From Nitrospirae bacterium MYbin3 (GTDB lineage: Bacteria > Nitrospirota > Thermodesulfovibrionia > Thermodesulfovibrionales > Dissulfurispiraceae), in assembly GCA_002753335.1 (NCBI GenBank), contig PEAD01000015.1, positions 1 to 64,000 of the forward strand: a stretch of 64,000 nucleotides of DNA, given 5' to 3'. The translations under genes and the position numbers were made by a program. Under the pieces are notes generated by a model, which was not told the DNA's origin, searched no databases, and saw nothing but the letters and a program-made list of their open reading frames with translations. Of the stretch, positions 9,335 through 18,433 are shown in pieces (the stretch's first letter is position 1; each line of letters starts with the position of its first letter).

Positions 9335-10288
9335 ATGACTTACGCTGAAGCTCTAAAAGACGGATTCAAAACCGTACACAAAAACTGGCAACTGGCACTG
9401 ATTCAGTTCCTTTCGATGATTGTCAGCTTCATTAGTTTTTTCATCATAGTCGGCACGCCCATAGGCATAGCATTTATCTTATTTGGGCTCGACCTGACAG
9501 AGATACTCAAAATGAGCGATGTATTCAGCGCCTTTAGAGACTCGGCAGAACTTCTCAAAAAATATTTCGCGATGGCGATAGTGATTATACTCAGCCTATT
9601 GGCATACCTCAGCTTTATAGTAGTGCTTTGGACATTTACCTTTGGCGGAATAATAGGCGTAATTACCGACAACATATTTGATGAAAAGCAGCGTTTCAGC
9701 TTTAAAATCTTCATAAGCGACGGCAAAAGATATTTCTTTCCGGTTTTTATTTTCTCGGCCGTCATAGGCATTATTTTCATAGTCATCTCATTTGTACTTG
9801 TAATCCTTGGTGGAATATCCTCCTCGATAATCGAGATCGCAAAAAGCGAGGAGGTCACATTTGCCCTTTTCCTCGGGGTCTTTTTTTCGCTGATACTCGT
9901 TTCGGCCGGTCTTTTCCTGATCCTTGTCACTCTGGCTATAACGGTTTACGGTATAGCAACGCTTGCATTTAAAAGCACAAAATCTTTCGAGACCCTTAAG
10001 GTTACGATCAAGTATCTTATATCAACACCTTCCGCAATATGGTTTTACGGCTTATTGATGGCAGGATATGCGCTCGTAAGTCTTTTGTTCATGCTGATCG
10101 GCTCACCCATAACATTTATTCCTTTCATCGGCCCGCTGCTTGCGGTGCCTTATCATCTGCTCATGTATCTTGTACAGGGGTATTTCGGATTAATTACGAT
10201 AGCCTCGGCGTTTCATTATTACCACAGGACGGCTTTCATAGCTCCGGTTGAAAAGATTGATATGCCGGAACATGTTGAGGAGGTTTAG
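9335..10288 (+). CDS. multi-pass membrane protein of unknown function
   Basis: A 317-residue protein with about six long hydrophobic segments (roughly residues 22-50, 88-115, 125-165, 183-215, 245-280 and 280-300). The soluble N-terminus is YAEALKDGFKTVHKNW. Overall shape resembles uncharacterised bacterial integral membrane proteins of the DUF4013/YciC-like type, but I do not recognise a diagnostic motif. It sits between lpxI and gltX with 5-base and zero-base gaps, so it is cotranscribed with lipid A genes. A role in envelope lipid handling is conceivable but unproven. Confidence 0.7.
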   Translation: MTYAEALKDGFKTVHKNWQLALIQFLSMIVSFISFFIIVGTPIGIAFILFGLDLTEILKMSDVFSAFRDSAELLKKYFAMAIVIILSLLAYLSFIVVLWTFTFGGIIGVITDNIFDEKQRFSFKIFISDGKRYFFPVFIFSAVIGIIFIVISFVLVILGGISSSIIEIAKSEEVTFALFLGVFFSLILVSAGLFLILVTLAITVYGIATLAFKSTKSFETLKVTIKYLISTPSAIWFYGLLMAGYALVSLLFMLIGSPITFIPFIGPLLAVPYHLLMYLVQGYFGLITIASAFHYYHRTAFIAPVEKIDMPEHVEEV

Positions 10289-11695
10289 TTGGACAAAGAA
10301 GTAAGGGTCAGATTCGCACCAAGCCCGACAGGACATCTTCATATAGGCGGTGCCCGAACCGCTTTGTTCAACCTGCTCTTTGCCCGCCACAACAACGGCA
10401 AATTCATACTGAGAATTGAGGACACAGATACAACACGCTCTACTGATGAATATATCGAGGCGATAATACAAGGGATGAAATGGCTCAAACTCGATTGGGA
10501 TGAGGGTCCGTTCAGACAGACAGCAAGATTTGACATATACAAAAGTTATGCCGAAAAACTCCTGGGTGAAGGAAAGGCCTACCGCTGTTACTGCTCCCAG
10601 GAAGAGCTTGAGCAACGGCGTCAGGAAGCTGCAGCTCAAGGCAGGCCGCCTAAATACGACGGCCGCTGCAGAAATTCGGAACATCAGCCAGATAAACCTT
10701 TTACGGTCAGGTTCAAGACGCCGCAGGAAGGCCAAACCATTGTCAATGATTTAATAAAAGGTGTCGTTGAGTTTGAAAACAATCAGCTTGACGATATGAT
10801 AATTGTTCGCTCTGACGGAACTCCCACATACAATTTTGTGGTTGTTGTTGATGACATAGATATGAAGATTACTCATATAATCAGAGGCGATGACCACCTT
10901 AACAATACCCCTAAGCAGATCCTTATCTATAAAGCCTTTGACTGGGATCCGCCGGCGTTTGGCCATCTGCCGATGATATTGGGCGCAGACAAGGCCCGAC
11001 TGAGCAAAAGGCATGGGGCCACCTCGGTTATGGCCTACGAAGAGATGGGATATCTTCCAGACGCGCTGGTCAATTATCTTGTACGGCTCGGTTGGGCATA
11101 TGGGGATCAGGAGGTCTTCTCCCGCGATGAATTGATTAAGTTCTTCGACCTCGAAAATATCGGCAAATCAGCAGCGGTATTTAATCCAGAAAAACTGCTC
11201 TGGCTGAACGGGCAATACATTATCAATTCCACTGCAGCAGAGATTGCGGATGCTGTTCTGCCTTTTCTAGTTAAAGCAGGGATCGTCCGAAATGATGAGC
11301 ATATCGATAAAGAGTGGCTTTCTAAAGCGGTTAAAACATTACAGGAGCGCTCAAAAACTCTGATAGAACTTGCAACCTCTCTGAAATACTACATTAACGA
11401 GCATGTGGAAATAGACCAAAAAGCAAAAGAGAAATTCCTTAAGCCTGACAGCATCAAAGTTCTGGCCGAGCTTAAAGCGGAACTAGAAAATATGTCTGAT
11501 TTTAGTGCGGTTGAACTGGAGAAAGTTTTCGTTTCGCTTGCAGAAAAACTTTCGATAAAACTCGGCAGCATAGCACAGCCTGTTAGAGTGGCGATAACCG
11601 GAAGCACCGCAAGTCCTGGTATCTTTGAGGTTATAGAGATAGTGGGCAAAGACAAAACGCTGAAACGGCTGTCAAAGGTCATAGAAGGGGGATAA
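10289..11695 (+). CDS. gltX: glutamyl-tRNA synthetase
   Basis: A 468-residue class I synthetase attaching Glu to tRNA-Glu. The HIGH motif appears as HIGG in FAPSPTGHLHIGGARTA and KMSKS as ARLSKRHG. A zinc-type CYC...CR insertion lies around residues 99-127. The C-terminal helical anticodon domain is full length. The start is TTG at 10289, immediately after the preceding stop and with a GAGGAGG site 5-6 bases upstream. Because glnS in this window is broken, this enzyme might need to be non-discriminating (also charging tRNA-Gln) together with GatCAB. That is an inference. Confidence 0.96.
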   Translation: MDKEVRVRFAPSPTGHLHIGGARTALFNLLFARHNNGKFILRIEDTDTTRSTDEYIEAIIQGMKWLKLDWDEGPFRQTARFDIYKSYAEKLLGEGKAYRCYCSQEELEQRRQEAAAQGRPPKYDGRCRNSEHQPDKPFTVRFKTPQEGQTIVNDLIKGVVEFENNQLDDMIIVRSDGTPTYNFVVVVDDIDMKITHIIRGDDHLNNTPKQILIYKAFDWDPPAFGHLPMILGADKARLSKRHGATSVMAYEEMGYLPDALVNYLVRLGWAYGDQEVFSRDELIKFFDLENIGKSAAVFNPEKLLWLNGQYIINSTAAEIADAVLPFLVKAGIVRNDEHIDKEWLSKAVKTLQERSKTLIELATSLKYYINEHVEIDQKAKEKFLKPDSIKVLAELKAELENMSDFSAVELEKVFVSLAEKLSIKLGSIAQPVRVAITGSTASPGIFEVIEIVGKDKTLKRLSKVIEGG

Positions 11696-11696
11696 C

Positions 11697-11870
11697 ATGG
11701 CTCTAAGCAAACAACTGTTGGACATTTTAGCATGCCCTAAATGCAAAGGTGATTTGGTTTACAAAGAAAATGAACAGAGGCTGATTTGCGGAAACTGCAA
11801 ATTGGTATACCTTGTCAAAGACGACATCCCGATAATGCTGATTGATGAAGCAATTCCGCTAAAAGATTAA
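11697..11870 (+). CDS. Trm112/YcaR-family small zinc-ribbon protein
   Basis: A 57-residue ORF starting at ATG 11697, one base after the gltX stop, with a GGGGG-type ribosome site. It contains LLDILACPKCKGDL and a second CGNC pair, followed by the family-typical DIPIMLIDEA tail (UPF0434/Trm112-like). These small zinc-binding proteins often lie with LPS or tRNA genes. Their bacterial role is not well defined. Confidence 0.85.
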   Translation: MALSKQLLDILACPKCKGDLVYKENEQRLICGNCKLVYLVKDDIPIMLIDEAIPLKD

Positions 11871-11888
11871 GATACTGCCGGAGGCAAA

Positions 11889-12221
11889 ATGGTTCTTGAC
11901 GCAATAATAGAAAAAGAGTCTCTCTCGATAGAGATAACAGACCCTTTTAAGGCTGACATTGAAGCAATCACAAAAAAAATAGAAAATTTTGCCGCATCTA
12001 AAAAAACAGATGTTGCGGGTTGTGATATCCGCGGCTTGATACCCAAGATGATACGAGGCATTGCAGGCTGCGAAAGCGGCTGTCCTGCAAACGCAAAGAG
12101 CCTTGTTGAAAATGGATTCGCGAACTTTGAGCTGAAATATATTGAAGGCGGCATACTAGCGGCAAAGGCCTCTATTGAAGGCGGCAAAACTTTACAGCTT
12201 AAAATGTTTCCTGATTTTTAA
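11889..12221 (+). CDS. small cysteine-containing protein of unknown function
   Basis: A 110-residue soluble protein that I do not recognise. It has a mixed alpha/beta look, with three cysteines in a central stretch (VAGCDIRGLIP and AGCESGCPANA) that could bind a metal or cluster, and a C-terminal beta-rich end (TLQLKMFPDF). It follows the Trm112-like gene by 18 bases with a GGAGG site and is probably the last gene of the + strand run. It is convergent with glnS, leaving one base between the stops. Confidence 0.6.
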   Translation: MVLDAIIEKESLSIEITDPFKADIEAITKKIENFAASKKTDVAGCDIRGLIPKMIRGIAGCESGCPANAKSLVENGFANFELKYIEGGILAAKASIEGGKTLQLKMFPDF

Positions 12222-12222
12222 A

Positions 12223-13929
12223 TTATTTCGAAGAAACCTTCTGAAGCTTGGCCCATTCATCCTTGAGCGTTACGGTTCTATTGAATACAGGTTTGCCGGG
12301 CTTTGAATCCACGGTATCCGCGCAAAAATATCCGAGCCGCTCAAACTGAAAACCGTCTCCCGGTTTTGAATCTTTAAGACCCGGCTCAAGATAACACGGA
12401 TTCAACACCTCGATCGATTTGGGATTTAGATACGAGGTGAAGTCCTTGCCTTCCTCCGCATCATTAGGATTTTCTTTTGTGAACAGTGCATCATACAGTC
12501 TCACTTCAGCCTTGATAGCATGGCGCGCCGAAACCCAATGCAGCGTGGCTTTTACCTTGCGCCCATCAGGAGAATCTCCGCCGCGCGTAGCAGGATCGTA
12601 AGTACAGTGAACCTCAACAACTTCACCGCGTTCATCTTTTACAACACTTTCACATTTTATAAAATAAGCGTACCTAAGCCGCACTTCCCTTCCCGGAGAA
12701 AGTCTAAAAAATTGCTTAGGAGGATTTTCCATAAAGTCGTCTCTCTCAATATGAGGCTCCTTAGAAAACGGAACTTTCCTAGTACCTGCTGCAATGTCTT
12801 CGGGGTTGTTTATCGCATCGAGAAACTCCTCCTGCCCTTCCGGATAGTTTGTGATAACAACCTTCAGAGGCCGGAGAACAGCCATAACGCGCGGTGCTTT
12901 CTTGTTCAGGTCTTCCCGAACGCAGTATTCAAGCAGCGCAAAATCAACAAGGCTCTCTTTTTTACCAACACCGATGCGCTCACAAAGATTACGAATAGCC
13001 GCAGGTGTATATCCGCGCCTTCTCATTCCGGTCAAAGTCGGCATGCGGGGATCATTCCATCCTGTCACATGGCCTTCATTGACAAGCTTAAGCAGCCTGC
13101 GTTATGGCAACACTGTGTAGCTCATATTGAGGCGTGCAAACTCTATCTGCTGCGGATGATGTATGCCGAGTTCATCGAGGAACCAGTCATATAGAGGTCT
13201 ATGATCCTCATACTCTATCGTGCAGATGGAATGCGTAATGTCTTCGTATGAGTCAGACAAAGGATGAGCGTAGTCGTACATGGGATAAATACACCATTTA
13301 TCGCCTGTTCTGTGGTGAGCCTCTTTTTTTATCCTGTACATGACCGGATCGCGCATATTGATGTTGCCCGAGGCCATATCTATCTTGGCTCGGAGCACCC
13401 GGGAGCCGTCCTCAAACTCTCCGGCTCTCATGCGCCCGAACAAATCTAAGTTTTCTTCAACAGGTCGGTTGCGGAAAGGGCTTTCTTTGCCCGGCGCTGT
13501 AAGCGTTCCCCTGTATTCACGTATCTGCTCTGCATTCAGATCGCACACATAAGCCTTGCCTGCTTTTATCAACTGCACCGCATGGTCGTAGATTCTTTCA
13601 AAATAGTCAGAAGCATAGTAAAGCCTGTCTGCCCAATCAAAACCAAGCCAGTGTACATCTTCCATAATTGACTCAACATACTCAATGTCCTCTTTGCTCG
13701 GATTAGTATCGTCAAAACGGAAATTGCAAAGCCCTTTGAACTCGTCAGCAAGCCCGAAATTAAGGCATATGGATTTGGCGTGCCCTATATGAAGATAACC
13801 GTTCGGCTCAGGAGGAAAACGGGTCATAAGCCTGCCGCCAAACTTGCCGGTCTGCATGTCTTCGGCAGCTATCTGGCGGATGAAGTTAGACGGCACAGAT
13901 GAAGCGTTTTCGGGGTTCTGGTTTGTCAT
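12223..13929 (-). pseudogene. glnS: glutaminyl-tRNA synthetase gene interrupted by an in-frame stop at the KMSKS motif
   Basis: Reading on the - strand, residues 1 to about 275 form the GlnRS catalytic core (HIGH motif in [15 protein letters not shown], then FDDTNPSKE). After [10 protein letters not shown] the frame hits P-stop (TAA, + coordinates 13102-13104) where GlnRS normally reads S-K. It then continues in exactly the same frame with [15 protein letters not shown] and the full anticodon-binding part. No bases are missing or added, so this is a nonsense change, not a frameshift. It removes the SK of KMSKS, which is essential for activation. Start 13929 is chosen for its GAGGAG site. Either a real pseudogene or a sequence error. 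Confidence 0.85.
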
Positions 13930-14033
13930 TTGCGGCTCCTCGAAAAATGTTGTTAAGACTTGATATTTTACCACATTGCTCTAATCAAGCGAGCGTTTAT
14001 GCTAAAATAAAAGACCTGCTCAGTCAGGAGAAA

Positions 14034-14119
<86 letters not shown>

Positions 14120-14152
14120 TTTATTCGGACAAAAAATCCCACTCTACTACGA

Positions 14153-14815
14153 TTACTGACTGATAAGAATTACGACGCGGCGATTTTTTGCCTGGTTTGC
14201 AGATATCGGCTGGCTGTTGTTGTCTGTGTTGGGCATAAGCGGTCTGGTATCAGCCAATCCAAGCACCTGTATCTTTTCTTTGGGAAATCCCTGTTCAATA
14301 AGAAATCGTGCAACAGCGCTGGCGCGTACGGCCGAAAGTTCCCAGTTGGATGGGAATTGGGCCGACTGAATCGGTATGTTATCCGTATGACCTTCGATAG
14401 TAATCCGGTATTTCATATTCATTATGGTCGGTGCAACACTTTTCAGTATCGCAAATGCGTTCTCCATAAGATCCGCTTTCCCTAAATCGAAAAAAACGCC
14501 TTCTTTGAGTTGTATAGCAACCCCGTTAGGCCTCACCTCAAGGGCCATCGCATCCTGCCGGCTGACTATAACGGTCTCGAGCTCCTTCTTTATGTCCTGA
14601 AGATCCTTTTCCTTTTGCTGCAACCCCTTAATGTCGGTGCCGAGGGCCTTGCCTAGAGACTGGGCTATGGTCTTATACTGTTCGACATCCACGGTCGAGA
14701 CTGCAGCAATAAGAACGAAAAAACACATAAGCTGAATGACCATATCGGCAAATGCGAGCTGCCATTGTTCAGCCTCTTCTTCCCTTCTTCTCTGGAACAG
14801 CTTTTTCCTTGTCAT
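14153..14815 (-). CDS. motB: flagellar motor stator protein MotB
   Basis: A 220-residue stator subunit. A short basic N-terminus is followed by one transmembrane helix with the proton/sodium-binding Asp24 (QLAFADMVIQLMCFF). A periplasmic linker (plug region) leads to an OmpA-like peptidoglycan-binding domain (about 130-215; TIEGHTDNIPI and ELSAVRASAVARFL). It forms the ion channel with MotA, encoded 16 bases upstream. The C-terminus is convergent with tRNA-Leu. Confidence 0.94.
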   Translation of the reverse strand: MTRKKLFQRRREEEAEQWQLAFADMVIQLMCFFVLIAAVSTVDVEQYKTIAQSLGKALGTDIKGLQQKEKDLQDIKKELETVIVSRQDAMALEVRPNGVAIQLKEGVFFDLGKADLMENAFAILKSVAPTIMNMKYRITIEGHTDNIPIQSAQFPSNWELSAVRASAVARFLIEQGFPKEKIQVLGLADTRPLMPNTDNNSQPISANQAKNRRVVILISQ

Positions 14816-14831
14816 CGGATTAAAAAAATCA

Positions 14832-15608
14832 TCAGCTTCTTTTTTTAATGGAAGACCATTTGCGGGGTGGCAGATATGCCTTTAATTTGTCCATGACGAT
14901 AGGGCCGGGTGCCTTGTCCTTCATAAAAAGTATCCCGTCCCTTATTACCGACATAAGAATAATGCGCTCCTCTATCCTGCCCTCGACCTTTACAGCGATA
15001 GGAAGAAAAACCATATATGCTAAAAGAATGCCGTAGAGTGTGGCGGTAAGCGCAACAGCCATTGCAGGGCCGACCTGCTTTATATCGCCGCCCATGGTCT
15101 GCATCATGCTTATGAGCCCGATAAGAGTACCGATAAGTCCGAAGGCCGGAGAAAATTTGGCCATAGACCTAAAAACACCGGTGGATGCCATTTCCTGCTC
15201 ATACGTTTGATTTATCCTCGTATCCAATATTTCACGAAGCTCCTCTTTGGAATAACCGTCAATTAGCATCTGAACAGCATCTTTTAAAAAAATATTCTCG
15301 ATGCCGGGAAGCTCTTTTTCGAGATTAACCCTGCCTTTTGTTGTAAGCTGTTCCGAAATGTAAACCAGTTCGTGTATATAATTTCCTATAGGCAGATCTT
15401 CCCGTTTCATTACAACAAAAAAAGCGCTGAATACCTGCATCACCTGCTTAAGTGGATAACATATAAAAGTGGCCGCGATAGTGCCCCCGAGAACAATTGC
15501 TATGCCGGAGAAATTATAAAAAACACTCAGGCTTGTGGTGGCCTCTGAAGTCGCATAGGACAATATGCCGATTCCAAAAATAATACCGAGTATCGTAGCT
15601 ATATTCAA
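14832..15608 (-). CDS. motA: flagellar motor stator protein MotA
   Basis: A 258-residue, four-helix stator subunit that couples ion flow to torque on FliG. It has two N-terminal membrane helices and a large cytoplasmic loop (about 65-150) with charged residues for rotor contact. Two C-terminal helices carry the conserved SPAFGLIGTLIGLI and GPAMAVALTATLYG motifs. The start overlaps the end of the upstream cNMP-binding gene by 4 bases (ATGA type), linking that gene to the motor. Confidence 0.94.
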   Translation of the reverse strand: MNIATILGIIFGIGILSYATSEATTSLSVFYNFSGIAIVLGGTIAATFICYPLKQVMQVFSAFFVVMKREDLPIGNYIHELVYISEQLTTKGRVNLEKELPGIENIFLKDAVQMLIDGYSKEELREILDTRINQTYEQEMASTGVFRSMAKFSPAFGLIGTLIGLISMMQTMGGDIKQVGPAMAVALTATLYGILLAYMVFLPIAVKVEGRIEERIILMSVIRDGILFMKDKAPGPIVMDKLKAYLPPRKWSSIKKRS

Positions 15609-16741
15609 GGCTTAGCACCTTTAAGGGATTTTATAAGCTGGATAAGCTCTTTTTCGATATCACCAGCTTCTATTTCATCAATCTCCTGCCGCGCAGCAAC
15701 CTGATCTTTCACAATACCAGCTATCTTTGATGAAAGGTTGGCGTAAATCTTGGACTTCGCCTCATCGCCTGCTATAAAAGTCAAGATCCCCATTTTATAG
15801 TGGCCGAGCCTTGAGAACGCCTCCTGAAGCGTGTTGCCGTCAACGTAGATAATATCATCCACTTCGGTCAGGTCTTCGATATTCAGGGAACGCCTCTTAA
15901 CCTTCTTAAAGAAACCCTCGCCGACCTCCTGAGCCCAGTCAGCAGCAGCCCGTTTGTGTATGAAGAAAATATTTTCCGGAATCTCACCGGTTCCGATTTT
16001 CTTGTAAATAAGCTCGGGGGTTGTATTTACGATATTTGCAAACTCATGTATGTCTATAAACTCTCTTTCCTGTGCAGATGTTCCGAGAGTTTGGCGGAAT
16101 TCTTCATAAAATTGCTTTGCCTTTTTCAAAAACGTTTTGGAATCCGGCATCTTTAAATATTTAACAACTTCTGATGCGCTCTTCCTCTCTATAACATCAA
16201 TTATGTTTATACTTGCCAATTTCTTAACAATCGTATCAATTTCAAGCTGTGGAATCGAGAGTATATCCCTTATCCTTTGAGAAACTTCGTGATAAGGCAC
16301 ACCCGAATCATCAGTGCCTTGTTTGGTTTGGGATAGATACATAAACTCGATTATGCTGCAGACACTCATAAACACATTGCCTACCGGCTGGTCTGAAACT
16401 TTTTTGCTTGTCCTGTGGAGCCTGTCAATAGCTGATTTGGTTATCGCCTGTATGATTTTGGGGCTTTCGCGAAGATGCTGCTCCAAAACCTCTTTGTCAA
16501 TTATTATAATCTCGCAAAAATCATCCGCCACAGCAGACGCTGTGCGGGGCTCACCGCTCAAAACACCCATCTCCCCAAAAACATGACCCGGTTTGATATG
16601 CGCAAGAGTGACCTGATTGTTGTTGACAGTTTTATAAATAGTAACCGAACCGCTCTTTACCAAAAAAGCGGTCTCACCCGTCTGCCCCTCTTTGCAGATG
16701 AGCTGTCCCTTATAAAAAGTTTTGACGTTGTAAGTACCCAT
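15605..16741 (-). CDS. cyclic-nucleotide-binding protein with FliG-C-like C-terminal domain
   Basis: About 378 residues. A cNMP-binding (Crp-type) domain occupies about 5-115, with phosphate-binding cassette FGEMGVLSGEPRTASA. A helical middle region (about 120-285) has no evident DNA-binding HTH of Crp type. The final 95 residues align by eye with the FliG C-terminal domain: NIEDLTEVDDIIYVD, then a turn and YANLSSKIAGIVKDQ, corresponding to FliG FEDLxxLDDxxIQ and NMSKRAAEML. It overlaps motA by 4 bases. A rotor- or stator-interacting regulator responding to a nucleotide is therefore likely. An alternative ATG exists at 16783; neither start has a strong ribosome site. Confidence 0.7.
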   Translation of the reverse strand: MGTYNVKTFYKGQLICKEGQTGETAFLVKSGSVTIYKTVNNNQVTLAHIKPGHVFGEMGVLSGEPRTASAVADDFCEIIIIDKEVLEQHLRESPKIIQAITKSAIDRLHRTSKKVSDQPVGNVFMSVCSIIEFMYLSQTKQGTDDSGVPYHEVSQRIRDILSIPQLEIDTIVKKLASINIIDVIERKSASEVVKYLKMPDSKTFLKKAKQFYEEFRQTLGTSAQEREFIDIHEFANIVNTTPELIYKKIGTGEIPENIFFIHKRAAADWAQEVGEGFFKKVKRRSLNIEDLTEVDDIIYVDGNTLQEAFSRLGHYKMGILTFIAGDEAKSKIYANLSSKIAGIVKDQVAARQEIDEIEAGDIEKELIQLIKSLKGAKP

Positions 16742-16836
16742 AAATCTGCTCTCGCCCCCTTTCAATGCATTGAAAACTATCATAAAACATAGAAACCATG
16801 ACTTGCAATAAAATACATCCTACAAAAGTTGGCTTA

Positions 16837-17958
16837 TTATTCGCTGTTCGCTATTATCAGCCCCGCGTATGATACTAAGTGGCTGGTAACCGGAATTCCG
16901 TTTGTTAGCTGCTCCGTTGTTTTTTTTGAAAAAGAGCAAACTTTTTCGAAAAATGTTACATAGTTGTCCTGATAGGTGGATATGAGCTGTTCGTATATCT
17001 CGCGCGCTGTATTAAATTCCCTGCCTTCAGGCAGTTTTATGCCCAGTCCTTTCAACAGCTCCACCGATTTTCTAAGTTCTATAACTCCATGACGCACATG
17101 GGTCTGGGGAATACCCATAGCAATCTTTAGCATCTTTGCCCATTGCGCGCAGAGATGTATTTTTTTAAAGCCATGCGCCGCAGCCTCTTTGAATGAGAAC
17201 TCCAGATAGTCGCCCATCATCACATAAGCTTCTTCAGGAAAACCGAATTCTTTTATATGCGCTTTTTCGGAAGTTCTTCCAGAGGAAAGCACAATCTCAT
17301 CACATCCCACAGCTTGGGCCACATCCATGGCCGATTTTATAGATGCGGTCCACGCTTCTGCCGAAAGCGGCTTAACTATACCGGTTGTGCCGAGTATAGA
17401 AATGCCGCCGACAATACCGAGTCTGCTGTTGAGCGTCTTCTTCGCAAGCTCCTCGCCGTTAGTCACCAAAATTGTTACTTCTACGATAGCAGCAACACCG
17501 ATTTTGTTGATTGCTTCCTCTACCGCCTCGCGTATCATTTGGCGCGGCACAGGATTTATGGCGGCTTCGCCGACAGGTACAGATAGGCCCGGCTTTGTGA
17601 CCCTTCCAACACCTTTGCCGCCTTTTATAAGCAATAAGCTGGAGATGGGCAGTGAGCTTCTTCTCACCTCAGCAATAACCTCCGCTCCATTGGTCACATC
17701 CGGATCATCCCCTGCATCTTTTATCACCGATGCAAAAGCTGTTCCGTCATCACTTCGAAATCCTGATTCATGAATCCTGAATTTATGCCTGCTGCCATTT
17801 GGGAAAGGAATCTCAACTTCAGAAAGAGCTGCCCCGCTATTCAACAATATAAACGCAGCCGCCTTAGCAGCAGCAGCCGCGCAAGCTCCGGTGGTGTATC
17901 CGGAACGGAGCGGTCTATTTCTCGATGCCAACCCTTGCCTTGATTCCTGAATAGACAT
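16837..17958 (-). CDS. cbiD: cobalt-precorrin-5B C1-methyltransferase CbiD
   Basis: A 373-residue enzyme of the anaerobic corrin-ring pathway, methylating C-1 of cobalt-precorrin-5B with SAM. The signature LRSGYTTGACAAAAAKAA near the N-terminus, the GGKGVGRVTKPGL stretch and GGISILGTTGIV are visible. It is the last gene of the cobamide operon and overlaps the adenosyltransferase gene by 44 bases. Other corrin-ring genes (cbiE, F, G, H, J, L, T) are not in the window. Confidence 0.95.
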   Translation of the reverse strand: MSIQESRQGLASRNRPLRSGYTTGACAAAAAKAAAFILLNSGAALSEVEIPFPNGSRHKFRIHESGFRSDDGTAFASVIKDAGDDPDVTNGAEVIAEVRRSSLPISSLLLIKGGKGVGRVTKPGLSVPVGEAAINPVPRQMIREAVEEAINKIGVAAIVEVTILVTNGEELAKKTLNSRLGIVGGISILGTTGIVKPLSAEAWTASIKSAMDVAQAVGCDEIVLSSGRTSEKAHIKEFGFPEEAYVMMGDYLEFSFKEAAAHGFKKIHLCAQWAKMLKIAMGIPQTHVRHGVIELRKSVELLKGLGIKLPEGREFNTAREIYEQLISTYQDNYVTFFEKVCSFSKKTTEQLTNGIPVTSHLVSYAGLIIANSE

Positions 17959-18433
17959 AATGTTTAACGGGTTTCATTTCGGTGACAAGATCAGCAGCCT
18001 CGATGACTTTTTCATCCGCGTACCTGCCGGTGATTACCAGTTCGGTCTTTCTGTGTTTGGCTTCGATAAGAGATAAAAGGCAGTCTATCGAAATTAATTT
18101 GTGGTACGCGGCTACATTTGCTTCATCAAGAATCACAACATCAAAATCACCTGAACAAATAGCGCTGCGTATTTCATTAATTCCGCCCTGCGCAGCTTTT
18201 ATATCAAATGCAGAGGGTTTCCTTTTAAGTATAAAACCCTTTCCGAACTGCTTTAGGGTTATCAGATCGCTGAATCTTTCGAGCGCCTTATGCTCGCTGC
18301 ATTTGCGAGCCTTGATAAACTGGGCAATAAATACTTTCTGTCCAGCTCCGGCCGCCCTCAGCGCAAGCCCAAGCGCAGCGGTGGTCTTGCCTTTACCGTT
18401 GCCTGTATATACCTGAACATAACCTTTACGCAT
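17915..18433 (-). CDS. cobA: cob(I)alamin adenosyltransferase (BtuR/CobO type)
   Basis: A 172-residue P-loop enzyme that adds the 5'-deoxyadenosyl group to reduced corrinoids. Walker A TGNGKGKTTAALG lies at the N-terminus, followed by IAQFIKARK and the DVVILDEANVA Walker B-like motif. A TGRYADEKVIEAADLVTEM segment, typical of the BtuR family, lies near the C-terminus. It overlaps cbiO (8 bases) and cbiD. Confidence 0.95.
   Translation of the reverse strand: MRKGYVQVYTGNGKGKTTAALGLALRAAGAGQKVFIAQFIKARKCSEHKALERFSDLITLKQFGKGFILKRKPSAFDIKAAQGGINEIRSAICSGDFDVVILDEANVAAYHKLISIDCLLSLIEAKHRKTELVITGRYADEKVIEAADLVTEMKPVKHYVYSGIKARVGIEK

Noticed and set aside
13102-13104. Recoding of the glnS stop as an unusual amino acid
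   Set aside because: The codon is TAA, which is not used for Sec (TGA) or pyrrolysine (TAG), and no hairpin signal was apparent. Treated as nonsense or error.
12520-13194. 224-residue + strand ORF
   Set aside because: Lies wholly antisense to glnS. Composition and lack of motifs mark it as a shadow.
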